Positions 1 through 5,447 of a DNA stretch of 5,678 bases are shown here, piece by piece. Source of the DNA: JAJPJX01 sp964568355 (GTDB lineage Bacteria > Acidobacteriota > Terriglobia > Bryobacterales > Bryobacteraceae); assembly GCA_964568355.1 (NCBI GenBank), contig CAZMRK010000262.1, positions 1 to 5,678 on the forward strand. The letters run 5' to 3'. Each line of letters starts with the position of its first letter. Positions within the stretch are counted from its first letter, which is position 1. The notes under the pieces were generated by a model. It was not told the origin of the DNA and did no database searches. It was given only the letters and a program-made list of their open reading frames with translations. A program made the position numbers and the translations under genes.

Positions 1-63
1 ATCTATCATGGCCGCGTGAAGGCTCTGGCCGACGCGGCCCGGGAAGCAGGACTGGAGTTTTAA
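1..63 (+). CDS. rplR: 50S ribosomal protein L18 (C-terminal end, partial)
   Basis: Only the last 20 codons and the TAA stop are present; the 5' part lies outside the window. The translated tail reads IYHGRVKALADAAREAGLEF. This matches the conserved L18 C-terminus (YHGRV, then ALADAAREAGL and a final hydrophobic residue), and rplR is the expected gene just before rpsE in the spc operon. L18 binds 5S rRNA together with L5 in the central protuberance of the large subunit. The end of the gene carries a GGAG (54-57) that serves as Shine-Dalgarno for rpsE, whose start lies 4 bases after the rplR stop. The identification is secure despite the short fragment. Confidence 0.95.
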   Translation: MYHGRVKALADAAREAGLEF

Positions 64-67
64 CCGG

Positions 68-580
68 ATGGCTACAGCAATTGTGAAACGCATCGATCCC
101 CAGTCGCTCAACCTCAAAGAGCAGGTGGTGTCGATCAACCGTGTCACCAAAGTGGTGAAGGGCGGCAAGAACCTGAGCTTTTCGGCTCTGGTCGTCATCG
201 GCGATCCGTCAGCCCGTGTGGTCGGTTTCGGCGTGGGCAAGGCCAAGGAGGTCCCCTCGGCGATCCGTAAGGGCATCGAGGCGGCCAAGAAGAATTTGCG
301 CAAGATCCAGATGCTCGAGCGCACCATTCCGCATCAGGTGCTGGGACGGTTCGGCAGCGGCCTGGTGCTGCTTAAGCCGGCTCCCGAAGGAACCGGCGTG
401 ATTGCCGGCGGCCCGGTACGCGCCGTGGTCACTGCCGCGGGGATCCCCAACGTGCTGACCAAGTCCATCGGCACGCATAACCCGCACAATGTTGTCAAAG
501 CCACTATCGCCGCCCTGGAACAGCTTCGGGACAAGGGCGAGGTGGCCGAGATGCGCGGAGTAGCGATCGAAAAGTTATAG
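68..580 (+). CDS. rpsE: 30S ribosomal protein S5
   Basis: 170 residues, close to the usual 165-170. S5 sits on the small subunit near the decoding region, helps translational accuracy and contacts S4 and S8. The N-terminal double-stranded-RNA-binding-like domain covers about residues 17-82 and contains the family signature VVKGGKNLSFSALVVIGD (29-46), followed by GVGKAKEVPSAIRKG (55-69). The C-terminal domain (about 95-165) has the conserved EGTGVIAGGPVRAV and the later NPHNVVKAT segment. The KGG loop (31-33), where spectinomycin-resistance changes map in E. coli, is intact. Compared with the E. coli and B. subtilis proteins as I recall them, there is one extra residue between the GD at 45-46 and VGFG. 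The ATG at 68 is supported by GGAG at 54-57, 10 bases upstream inside the end of rplR, so the two genes are probably coupled. The stop is TAG. Confidence 0.98.
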   Translation: MATAIVKRIDPQSLNLKEQVVSINRVTKVVKGGKNLSFSALVVIGDPSARVVGFGVGKAKEVPSAIRKGIEAAKKNLRKIQMLERTIPHQVLGRFGSGLVLLKPAPEGTGVIAGGPVRAVVTAAGIPNVLTKSIGTHNPHNVVKATIAALEQLRDKGEVAEMRGVAIEKL

Positions 581-581
581 C

Positions 582-610
582 CCGGGAGTGCGGCGCGTTC
601 CGCTCCCCGG
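582..610 (+). other. GC-rich imperfect hairpin between rpsE and rpmD
   Basis: Directly after the rpsE stop, CCGGG (582-586) can pair with CCCGG (606-610) and GCGG (590-593) with CCGC (600-603). An additional G588-C605 pair, a bulge and one mismatch lie between, and the loop is six bases (594-599). No T-tract follows immediately, since TTGCC comes next, so it is not a standard intrinsic terminator. It may protect a 3' end, slow ribosomes or modulate rpmD translation. A second, weaker 5-bp stem, AAAAG (616-620) with CTTTT (627-631), holds the rpmD Shine-Dalgarno GAGG in its six-base loop. Pairing was judged by eye only; function is unknown. Confidence 0.45.
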
Positions 611-632
611 TTGCCAAAAGACGAGGCTTTTT

Positions 633-812
633 ATGGAAGGCAAGATCAAAATCAAACTGGTGCGCAGCACCATTTGTGCGCCTGAGAAGCAGAAACGGGT
701 CGTGCGCGGGCTCGGGCTCCGGAAGCTCAACCAGGTCGTGGAACGTCCCGATAGCCCCGTATTTCGTGGCATGGTCAAGAAGGTTCCACACCTGTTGCAG
801 GTGGTGGAATAG
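633..812 (+). CDS. rpmD: 50S ribosomal protein L30
   Basis: 59 residues, the same length as E. coli L30, a small peripheral large-subunit protein. The start MEGKIKIKLVRSTI matches the first beta strand of the family. GLGLRKLNQVVERPDSP (26-42) contains the L30 signature (LGLR, then a hydrophobic/V-E-R stretch and D-x-P). The chain ends with RGMVKKVPHLLQVVE, also typical. The frame stays open upstream to a GTG at 588. The ATG at 633 is chosen because it gives exactly the family N-terminus and has GAGG at 623-626, 6 bases away. The gap to rpsE is 52 bases, the largest among the ribosomal genes before rpsK, and holds two potential hairpins. The TAG stop overlaps the Shine-Dalgarno of rplO (TAGGAG). 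Confidence 0.97.
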   Translation: MEGKIKIKLVRSTICAPEKQKRVVRGLGLRKLNQVVERPDSPVFRGMVKKVPHLLQVVE

Positions 813-823
813 GAGTATCCAGG

Positions 824-1279
824 ATGAATCTCAGCGGAATCAAACCCCCGGCCGGACAGACCCGCTCTCGCAAGCGTATCGGACGCGGTATGGGCTCGGG
901 ACACGGCAAGACGGCTACCCGAGGCCATAAGGGTCAGCACGCCGGTACCGGCTTCAGCCAGAAGCGCGGCTTTGAGGGCGGCCAGATGCCTCTCCATCGG
1001 CGTCTGCCCAAGCGCGGCTTCACCAATATCTTCAAGAAGGAGTATGCCATCGTCAATCTGGGCCGTCTGGAGAAGCTTGCCGGCGAGCATTTCACTCCCG
1101 ACACCCTGATCCAGGCGGGCGTCATCAAGAAACTCGGCGACGGCGTGAAGATCCTGGGCTCCGGTCAGTTGACCCGTAAAATTACTGTGGAAGCGCACCT
1201 GTTTTCCCAATCTGCGCTCGACAAGATCCAGGCGGCGGGCGGTACCGCCACTGTGATCGGCGCTGCTGCCGGCAAATAG
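824..1279 (+). CDS. rplO: 50S ribosomal protein L15
   Basis: 151 residues, slightly longer than the 144 of E. coli. L15 is a late-assembling large-subunit protein with a basic, glycine-rich N-terminal extension that threads into 23S rRNA and a globular C-terminal domain. The extension is clear: RSRKRIGRGMGSGHGKT (14-30), then RGHKGQHAGTG (33-43) and RGFEGGQMPLHRRLPKRGF (48-66). The C-terminal signature VKILGSGQLTRKITVEAH lies at about 108-125 and continues to the AAGG at 137-140. The ATG at 824 has AGGAG (811-815) 8 bases upstream, overlapping the stop of rpmD. The 22-base gap to secY suggests co-transcription. Nothing is unusual. Confidence 0.98.
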   Translation: MNLSGIKPPAGQTRSRKRIGRGMGSGHGKTATRGHKGQHAGTGFSQKRGFEGGQMPLHRRLPKRGFTNIFKKEYAIVNLGRLEKLAGEHFTPDTLIQAGVIKKLGDGVKILGSGQLTRKITVEAHLFSQSALDKIQAAGGTATVIGAAAGK

Positions 1280-1301
1280 CGCCAAGGAAGCGAAGGCATC
1301 C

Positions 1302-2702
1302 ATGTCGAAGTTTTTTGAGGCAATCGCCAACATATTCCGGGTTCCGGACCTCCGTAAGCGAGTCCTGTTCACGTTGGGGCTTCTGGCCGTCTACCGTCTT
1401 GGTGGCCATATCCCGACACCCGGCATCAATTTCTCGGCCTGGGAACAGTTCTTCAGCCACAACCAGGGCACCATCTTTGGATTCCTGGACCTGTTCGCCG
1501 GCGGGAATGTTCGACGCCTCACCGTCTTCGCCCTGGGCATCATGCCCTACATCACGGCCTCCATTATCCTGCAGTTGCTGACCGTGGTTATCCCGACGCT
1601 GGAGAAACTCCAGAAGGAAGGTGAGCTCGGACGGCGCAAGATTACGCAGTGGACGCGCTACCTGACTGTCGGCCTCTCCATCGTGCAGTCCTTCGGTATC
1701 GCCCAGGGGCTGATGGCGATGCAGGGTGGTGTCGTGATTAATCCCGGCTTCGGCTTCGTGATGCTCACCATCATCTCGCTGACCACCGGTACCGCCTTCA
1801 TCATGTGGCTCGGTGAGCAGATCACCGATCGCGGAGTCGGCAACGGCATGTCGCTCATCATCTTCGCCGGCATCGTCGTCGGCCTGCCGTCGGCCATTCA
1901 CAATATCTACCAGAACACCTTTATCACTCACGAATGGACGGTCCTGCACCTGATCGTGATCCTGGCCATGATGGTCGTGGTCGTAGGCTTTATTGTGCTG
2001 GTCGAGCGCGGCGAGCGCCGCATTCCGGTGCAGTATGCCAAGCGCGTAGTCGGACGGCGGGTAATGGGCGGCCAGTCCACGCACATGCCGCTCAAGGTCA
2101 ATGCGGGCGGCGTGATCCCGGTCATCTTCGCCTCCTCCATCCTGGCTTTTCCTCAGACCCTGGCGGCGCTTCCGGTGGCCAAGAACACGCCCTGGCTCAA
2201 TGCCATGCTGACCTCCATTCGCCATGGCGAGCCGCTTTATTACGTGCTGTTCATCGCCGGCATCATCTTTTTCTGCTTTTTCTACGTGTCGATCATCTTC
2301 AACCCCAATGAAGCGGCCGACAACATGCGCAAGTACGGCGGATTCATCCCGGGCATTCGTCCCGGCCGGAATACCGCCGATTACATGAACGAGATCCTGA
2401 CCAAGATCACCGTCGTGGGGGGAATCTACCTGTCCATCCTCTGCCTGATTCCGGACATCATGATCTCGGGCATCAAGCTGCAGCACCTCCCGCTGGTGGG
2501 GAACTGGATCGACAATTATTTCCCGCGCTTCCTTCTGGATGGCCTCAACGTGCAGTTCTATTTTGGCGGCACGTCGCTGCTCATCGTGGTCGGCGTGGCC
2601 ATGGACACCGTAAATCAGATCGAGGCGCAACTGATCATGCGCCACTACGAAGGCTTCACCCCCCGTTCGGGGCGGATTCGCGGCCGGCGTAGCTCTTTCT
2701 GA
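1302..2702 (+). CDS. secY: Protein translocase subunit SecY
   Basis: 466 residues (E. coli 443). This is the channel-forming inner-membrane subunit of SecYEG, which passes unfolded preproteins driven by SecA or the ribosome. Ten membrane segments can be placed at roughly 20-37, 74-97, 118-138, 150-172, 183-201, 215-236, 268-290, 312-335, 370-390 and 420-442. The plug helix region is at 58-70 (IFGFLDLFAGG). Signature 1 (GIMPYITASIILQLL, 79-93) and signature 2 (GEQITDRGVGNGMSLI, 171-186) are present. The cytosolic loop between segments 6 and 7 has RGERRIPVQYAKR (236-248). The loop between 8 and 9 has PGIRPG with R353, equivalent to E. coli R357, which matters for SecA-driven export. The tail is rich in Arg (RSGRIRGRRSSF). 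The ATG at 1302 is preceded by GAAGG (1292-1296). A location in the spc operon just after rplO is standard. Confidence 0.98.
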   Translation: MSKFFEAIANIFRVPDLRKRVLFTLGLLAVYRLGGHIPTPGINFSAWEQFFSHNQGTIFGFLDLFAGGNVRRLTVFALGIMPYITASIILQLLTVVIPTLEKLQKEGELGRRKITQWTRYLTVGLSIVQSFGIAQGLMAMQGGVVINPGFGFVMLTIISLTTGTAFIMWLGEQITDRGVGNGMSLIIFAGIVVGLPSAIHNIYQNTFITHEWTVLHLIVILAMMVVVVGFIVLVERGERRIPVQYAKRVVGRRVMGGQSTHMPLKVNAGGVIPVIFASSILAFPQTLAALPVAKNTPWLNAMLTSIRHGEPLYYVLFIAGIIFFCFFYVSIIFNPNEAADNMRKYGGFIPGIRPGRNTADYMNEILTKITVVGGIYLSILCLIPDIMISGIKLQHLPLVGNWIDNYFPRFLLDGLNVQFYFGGTSLLIVVGVAMDTVNQIEAQLIMRHYEGFTPRSGRIRGRRSSF

Positions 2703-2747
2703 TCTCCTAGGACGTGAGTGCAAATTCTGGAAGCGAAAAAACGGGCA

Positions 2748-3434
2748 ATGGTAAAAGCGATCGTGCTCTTCGGCTCTCCCGGTTCGGGGAAGGGCACGCA
2801 AGCCAAGTTATTGACGAACTGTCTGCGTATCCCCCATATCTCTACAGGGGATATGCTGCGGGAACGCATCCGCGCCGGCGTAGCTGCCGGTGACGTGGTG
2901 GCGAGCATGCATGCCGGCTCTCTGGTCTCCGACGAAGTGGTCAACCGTCTGGTGGAACAGCGTCTGGCGCAGGCTGACTCCCGCGACGGCTTTATCCTGG
3001 ACGGCTACCCCCGCACCAGGGCCCAGGCGGAGCACCTGACCGGCTGGCTTGATGCCAGCGGAATCCATGAGGTGGTGATCCACCTCGTGGTGGATTACAA
3101 TATAATAGTTGCCCGTTTGACCGGACGTCGGCAGTGCCCTCGCTGCGGAACTCTCTACAACATTGTTTCCAAGCCGCCGCGGGTTGCGGGAATCTGTGAC
3201 CTGGATGGTGAGACCCTGACAATTCGAAAGGATGATCAGGAGGCCGTCATCCGGGAGCGGCTGGATGCGTATGAGCGGCAGACCCGCCCGTTGCTCGAAT
3301 ATTTTCGGGAAATGGGTAGGTCTTTGTTTGAGATCGATGCCAGTACGGCCGCGCCCGAAGAGCTCTCCGCCGCCATCTGCGGCGCGCTCGAGACTGCCGG
3401 GAACCATGGTGCGCGGGCTGTAAAAGAAGGATGA
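2748..3434 (+). CDS. adk: Adenylate kinase, long form with zinc-binding LID
   Basis: 228 residues from this start. Cytoplasmic enzyme that interconverts ATP + AMP and 2 ADP. Visible parts: P-loop GSPGSGKGT (9-17), AMP-binding STGDMLRER (32-40), DGYPRT (85-90, usually DGFPRT), LTGRRQCPRCG (124-134), LID, RKDD (160-163), and RERLDAYERQTRPLL (169-183). The LID has C130, C133, C150 and D153, the same Cys3Asp zinc pattern and spacing as Bacillus subtilis Adk, so a structural zinc is likely. Start choice: ATG 2748 puts the P-loop at the usual distance from the N-terminus but has only a distant GGAAG (2729-2733). An in-frame GTG at 2718 has AGGA at 2709-2712, five bases upstream, and would add ten residues (238 aa). 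The family alignment favours 2748, but 2718 cannot be excluded. The TGA stop overlaps the map start (ATGA). Confidence 0.95.
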   Translation: MVKAIVLFGSPGSGKGTQAKLLTNCLRIPHISTGDMLRERIRAGVAAGDVVASMHAGSLVSDEVVNRLVEQRLAQADSRDGFILDGYPRTRAQAEHLTGWLDASGIHEVVIHLVVDYNIIVARLTGRRQCPRCGTLYNIVSKPPRVAGICDLDGETLTIRKDDQEAVIRERLDAYERQTRPLLEYFREMGRSLFEIDASTAAPEELSAAICGALETAGNHGARAVKEG

Positions 3435-4201
3435 TTATTCGAAAGACCGCCGCGGAACTGGAGAAAATGCGGCGCAGCGGCCTTTTGGTTTGGCGCATTT
3501 TACAGAAAATAGGCGAGATGGCTGCCGAGGGCGTCACTACCCTGGATCTGGAATTAGCCGCCGAGCAGATGATCCGGGACGCGGGTGCGCGGCCGGCGTT
3601 CAAGGGCTATTACGTGCCTGCGGCCGGCGAGGCCTTCAAGTACGTGCTGTGTACGTCGGTCAATGATGAGATCGTGCACGGGATGCCATCGGCCAAACGG
3701 ATTTTGAAGAAGGGCGATATCCTTTCGATCGATACCGGCGTGACGCTGGACGGCTATTACGGGGATTCGGCCCTCACGGTGGGCATTGGCGAGGTCGGCG
3801 AAGAGGCGCAGCGATTGATGCGGGTGACCCAGGAGTCTCTGGAGTTGGGCATCCAGCAGGCGCGGGCTGGTAACCGCCTGTTTGATATTTGCTCGGCTGT
3901 GGAGAATCACGTCGTCTCCAATGGCTTTTCGGTGGTGCGGGAATATGTGGGCCATGGTATCGGGACCAAGTTGCACGAGGAACCCCAGGTGCCCAACTAC
4001 GTGGATCGCAAGAACGAGAATCCGCGGTTGAAGGAAGGCATGGTATTGGCCATCGAGCCGATGGTCAATGCCGGCAAGCCGGAATCGAAGGTTTTGAAGG
4101 ATAAGTGGACGGCCGTCACCCGGGACGGCTCGTATTCGGCTCATTTCGAGCACTGTGTGGCGGTGACCTCGAACGGACCCTGGGTTTTAACCCGGCCGTG
4201 A
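3431..4201 (+). CDS. map: Methionine aminopeptidase, type I
   Basis: 256 residues, typical of the short type I bacterial enzyme (E. coli 264). It removes the initiator Met from nascent proteins when the second residue is small. All active-site residues can be placed: H83 in IVHGMP; metal ligands D101 (SIDTG), D112 (YYGDSA), H175 (GHGIG), E209 (IEPM) and E240 (HFEHC); and substrate-contacting H182 (LHEEP). The N-terminus MIIRKTAAELEKMRRSG matches the usual MI-x-K(S/T)-x-x-E(I/L)-x-x-MR-x-(A/S)G. There is no N-terminal zinc-finger extension. The ATG at 3431 overlaps the adk TGA. AGAAGG (3425-3430) directly abuts the ATG, too close for normal Shine-Dalgarno use, so re-initiation by ribosomes finishing adk is likely. 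The stop overlaps the infA GTG (GTGA). Confidence 0.97.
   Translation: MIIRKTAAELEKMRRSGLLVWRILQKIGEMAAEGVTTLDLELAAEQMIRDAGARPAFKGYYVPAAGEAFKYVLCTSVNDEIVHGMPSAKRILKKGDILSIDTGVTLDGYYGDSALTVGIGEVGEEAQRLMRVTQESLELGIQQARAGNRLFDICSAVENHVVSNGFSVVREYVGHGIGTKLHEEPQVPNYVDRKNENPRLKEGMVLAIEPMVNAGKPESKVLKDKWTAVTRDGSYSAHFEHCVAVTSNGPWVLTRP
4180..4195 (+). promoter_or_regulatory. Small hairpin just before the infA start
   Basis: CTGGGT (4180-4185) can pair with ACCCGG (4190-4195), including one T-G pair, around a four-base loop TTTA. It ends two bases before the GTG of infA and lies within the last codons of map. No Shine-Dalgarno-like GGAGG is visible in the 20 bases before the GTG. The hairpin plus missing ribosome site suggest infA is translated mainly by ribosomes that have just finished map and unfolded this element. 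Judged by eye; coding constraint on map could also explain it. Confidence 0.35.
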
Positions 4202-4428
4202 CCCGCGGGGAGCGGACGGTTGAGGCCCGGGTGATCGAGGAGTTACCCCGGGCGCTTTACCGGCTGGAACTGGCCAACCGCCAGCAAGTGCTGGCGCATG
4301 TGGTCGGTACAGTGAAACGCAATTTCGTCCGGTTGCTGCCGGGCGACCGGGTGGAGATCGAATTATCGCCGCACGATTGGACGCGGGGCAGGATTACGCG
4401 CCGGGTGGCGGGATCGGAAGAGAAATGA
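4198..4428 (+). CDS. infA: Translation initiation factor IF-1
   Basis: 76 residues from the GTG at 4198 (E. coli 72). IF-1 is a single OB-fold protein that binds the ribosomal A site near h44 and S12 during initiation. The sequence aligns along its length with the family: TVEARVIEELPRALYRLEL corresponds to IE..GTV.E.LPN..FRVEL, then VLAHVVGTVKRNFVRLLPGDRVEIELSPHD corresponds to V.AH.SGK.RKN.IRIL.GD.V.VELSPYD, ending in the usual GRI.R. It is more divergent than the neighbouring ribosomal genes: the common GKMRKN motif is GTVKRN (37-42), and N in LPN is R. The open frame extends upstream to 4105, but only the GTG at 4198 gives a family-like N-terminus. It overlaps the map stop by four bases (GTGA) and lacks a clear Shine-Dalgarno. 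The TGA stop overlaps the rpmJ start. Confidence 0.92.
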   Translation: MTRGERTVEARVIEELPRALYRLELANRQQVLAHVVGTVKRNFVRLLPGDRVEIELSPHDWTRGRITRRVAGSEEK

Positions 4429-4538
4429 AAGTACGCGCTTCTGTGAAGAAAATTTGTGATAAGTGCAAGGTGATCCACCGCGAGGGCGTGGTGCGGGTCA
4501 TCTGCTCGAACCCCAAGCATAAGCAGAGACAGGGATAA
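4425..4538 (+). CDS. rpmJ: 50S ribosomal protein L36 (zinc-ribbon type)
   Basis: 37 residues, the standard length of the short zinc-binding form. L36 is the smallest large-subunit protein and sits close to the peptidyl-transferase side of 23S rRNA. The sequence begins MKVRASVKKICDKCKVIHRE and carries C11, C14, C27 and H32, the C-x2-C-x12-C-x4-H zinc ligands of the 'C+' form, with the usual VRVIC..NPKHKQRQG ending. The ATG at 4425 overlaps the infA TGA (ATGA) and has GGAAG (4416-4420) 4 bases upstream. It is 12 bases from rpsM. Some bacteria carry a zinc-free paralog elsewhere; none is seen here. Confidence 0.97.
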   Translation: MKVRASVKKICDKCKVIHREGVVRVICSNPKHKQRQG

Positions 4539-4550
4539 CGGGAGAAATCA

Positions 4551-4937
4551 ATGGCACGTATCGCCGGAGTGGATCTGCCGCCGAAGAAAAGAGCCGAGAT
4601 CGGGCTTACCTACATCTATGGCATCGGGCGTACCCGTTCGCGCTCGCTGCTGCATCGGGCTGGCATTGACTTTGACAAGAAGGTGGGCGACCTGACCGAA
4701 GACGAGGTGAACCGCGTCCGCCAGATTCTGGAAGATGAAGGGGCCGTCGAAGGCGACCTCCGCAAGGAAATCTCGATGAACATCCGTCGGCACATCGAGA
4801 TGGGCTCCTATCGAGGGCTGCGCCACCGGCGTGGCCTGCCGGTTCGCGGCCAGCGCACCCACACCAACGCACGCACCCGTAAGGGACCGCGCCGTGGCAC
4901 GGTTGCCAACAAGAAGAAGGCGACGTCCAAGACATAG
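4551..4937 (+). CDS. rpsM: 30S ribosomal protein S13
   Basis: 128 residues (E. coli 118). S13 is in the head of the small subunit, contacts the P-site tRNA through its C-terminal tail and forms bridges to the large subunit. It starts with the invariant MARIAGVDLP, has the helix-two-turn-helix region TYIYGIGRTRS (20-30), and the signature RRGLPVRGQRTHTNARTRKGP (93-113). A Lys-rich tail (NKKKATSKT) follows, consistent with tRNA/rRNA contact. The ATG at 4551 has GGGAG (4540-4544) 6 bases upstream. Translation ends at tandem stops TAGTAG (4935-4940). The second stop is part of the region used as Shine-Dalgarno for rpsK. Confidence 0.98.
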   Translation: MARIAGVDLPPKKRAEIGLTYIYGIGRTRSRSLLHRAGIDFDKKVGDLTEDEVNRVRQILEDEGAVEGDLRKEISMNIRRHIEMGSYRGLRHRRGLPVRGQRTHTNARTRKGPRRGTVANKKKATSKT

Positions 4938-4946
4938 TAGAGGCGT

Positions 4947-5354
4947 ATGGCGAAAGCACCAGCTAAACCCACTAAAAAGAAGAGCTTCAAGAAGAAGGAG
5001 AAGCGGGTCGTTCACAGCGGTATTGTGCACATCCAGGCCACCTTCAACAACACGATCGTGACCATCGCCGATCAGGAAGGCAACACGGTGTCCTGGTCGA
5101 GCGCCGGATCGCTGGGCTTCCGCGGCTCCCGCAAGGGTACGCCGTTCGCCGCCCAACAGGCCGCCCTGACCGCCGCCAACAAGGCGACGGAAAGCGGGCT
5201 GCGCAGCGTGGAAGTGCGCGTCAGCGGCCCGGGCTCCGGCCGGGAGTCGGCTGTACGAGCCCTTTCTACGGCGGGAATCGAAGTCCGCTCGATCAAGGAC
5301 GTGACCCCGATCCCGCACAACGGCTGCCGCCCGCCGAAGCGCAGAAGAGTGTAA
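4947..5354 (+). CDS. rpsK: 30S ribosomal protein S11
   Basis: 135 residues (E. coli 129). S11 lies on the platform of the small subunit next to the E site and the mRNA exit, and helps select correct tRNA. The N-terminal 20 residues are a Lys-rich extension (KPTKKKSFKKKEKR), as is common. The conserved GIVHIQATFNNTIVTI (25-40), GFRGSRKGTPFAAQ (57-70) and the signature VRVSGPGSGRESAVRAL (90-106) are all present. The chain ends IKDVTPIPHNGCRPPKRRRV, the hallmark S11 C-terminus. The ATG at 4947 has AGAGG (4939-4943) 3 bases upstream, rather close, so coupling to rpsM is likely. It is followed by the largest non-coding gap in the window, ahead of rpsD. Confidence 0.98.
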   Translation: MAKAPAKPTKKKSFKKKEKRVVHSGIVHIQATFNNTIVTIADQEGNTVSWSSAGSLGFRGSRKGTPFAAQQAALTAANKATESGLRSVEVRVSGPGSGRESAVRALSTAGIEVRSIKDVTPIPHNGCRPPKRRRV

Positions 5355-5358
5355 AGAA

Positions 5359-5381
5359 GGGGCAAGGGGTTAGGGGTTGGG
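5359..5381 (+). other. Canonical G-quadruplex motif
   Basis: Four G-runs, GGGG (5359-5362), GGGG (5366-5369), GGGG (5373-5376) and GGG (5379-5381), are separated by short loops CAA, TTA and TT. This meets the usual G3+N1-7 rule and lies on the mRNA-like strand. The C-rich right arm (5418-5447) gives G-runs on the opposite strand too, but with one 9-base spacer, so it falls just outside the standard rule. The fold could form in RNA or in single-stranded DNA and would compete with the inverted-repeat hairpin. Only the motif is seen; folding is inferred. Confidence 0.7.
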
Positions 5382-5447
5382 AAACCCAGCGGGTGCCGAA
5401 GGCGCAAGCGACAAAGTCCCAACCCCCATCCGCTAACCCCAACCCCC
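5359..5447 (+). repeat. G/C-rich interrupted inverted repeat in the rpsK-rpsD gap
   Basis: Inner arms GGGGTTGGGA (5373-5382) and TCCCAACCCC (5417-5426) are perfect 10-base complements. Outer arms GGGGTTA (5366-5372) and TAACCCC (5434-5440) pair for seven more bases, leaving a 7-base insertion (5427-5433) on the right side. A further GGGG (5359-5362) can face CCCC (5443-5446). The 34-base centre holds small hairpins: ACCC-AGC-GGGT (5384-5394) and GCC-GAA-GGC (5395-5403). A competing local stem, GGGTT (5374-5378) with AACCC (5383-5387), closes a GGGA loop. It may be a dispersed palindromic element or a regulatory leader; the sequence alone does not decide. Confidence 0.7.

Noticed and set aside
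588..632. Upstream GTG start for rpmD, adding 15 residues
   Set aside because: The added residues do not resemble L30, while ATG 633 gives the exact family N-terminus and length with a good Shine-Dalgarno.
575..1372. Minus-strand open frame (265 codons) across rpmD and rplO
   Set aside because: Shadow of well-supported ribosomal genes in a GC-rich genome; no family resemblance.
1182..2801. Long open frame on the minus strand (539 codons) opposite secY
   Set aside because: It lies almost entirely antisense to a clear secY. Its translation is rich in His, Asp, Arg and Gln, typical of reverse-strand reading of GC-rich codons, and shows no recognisable domain.
4105..4197. Upstream extension of infA within map
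   Set aside because: The added 31 residues are simply map read in another frame; GTG 4198 gives a normal-length IF-1.
4548..5318. Minus-strand open frame (256 codons) opposite rpsM and rpsK
   Set aside because: Antisense to two unmistakable ribosomal genes and of low-complexity composition.
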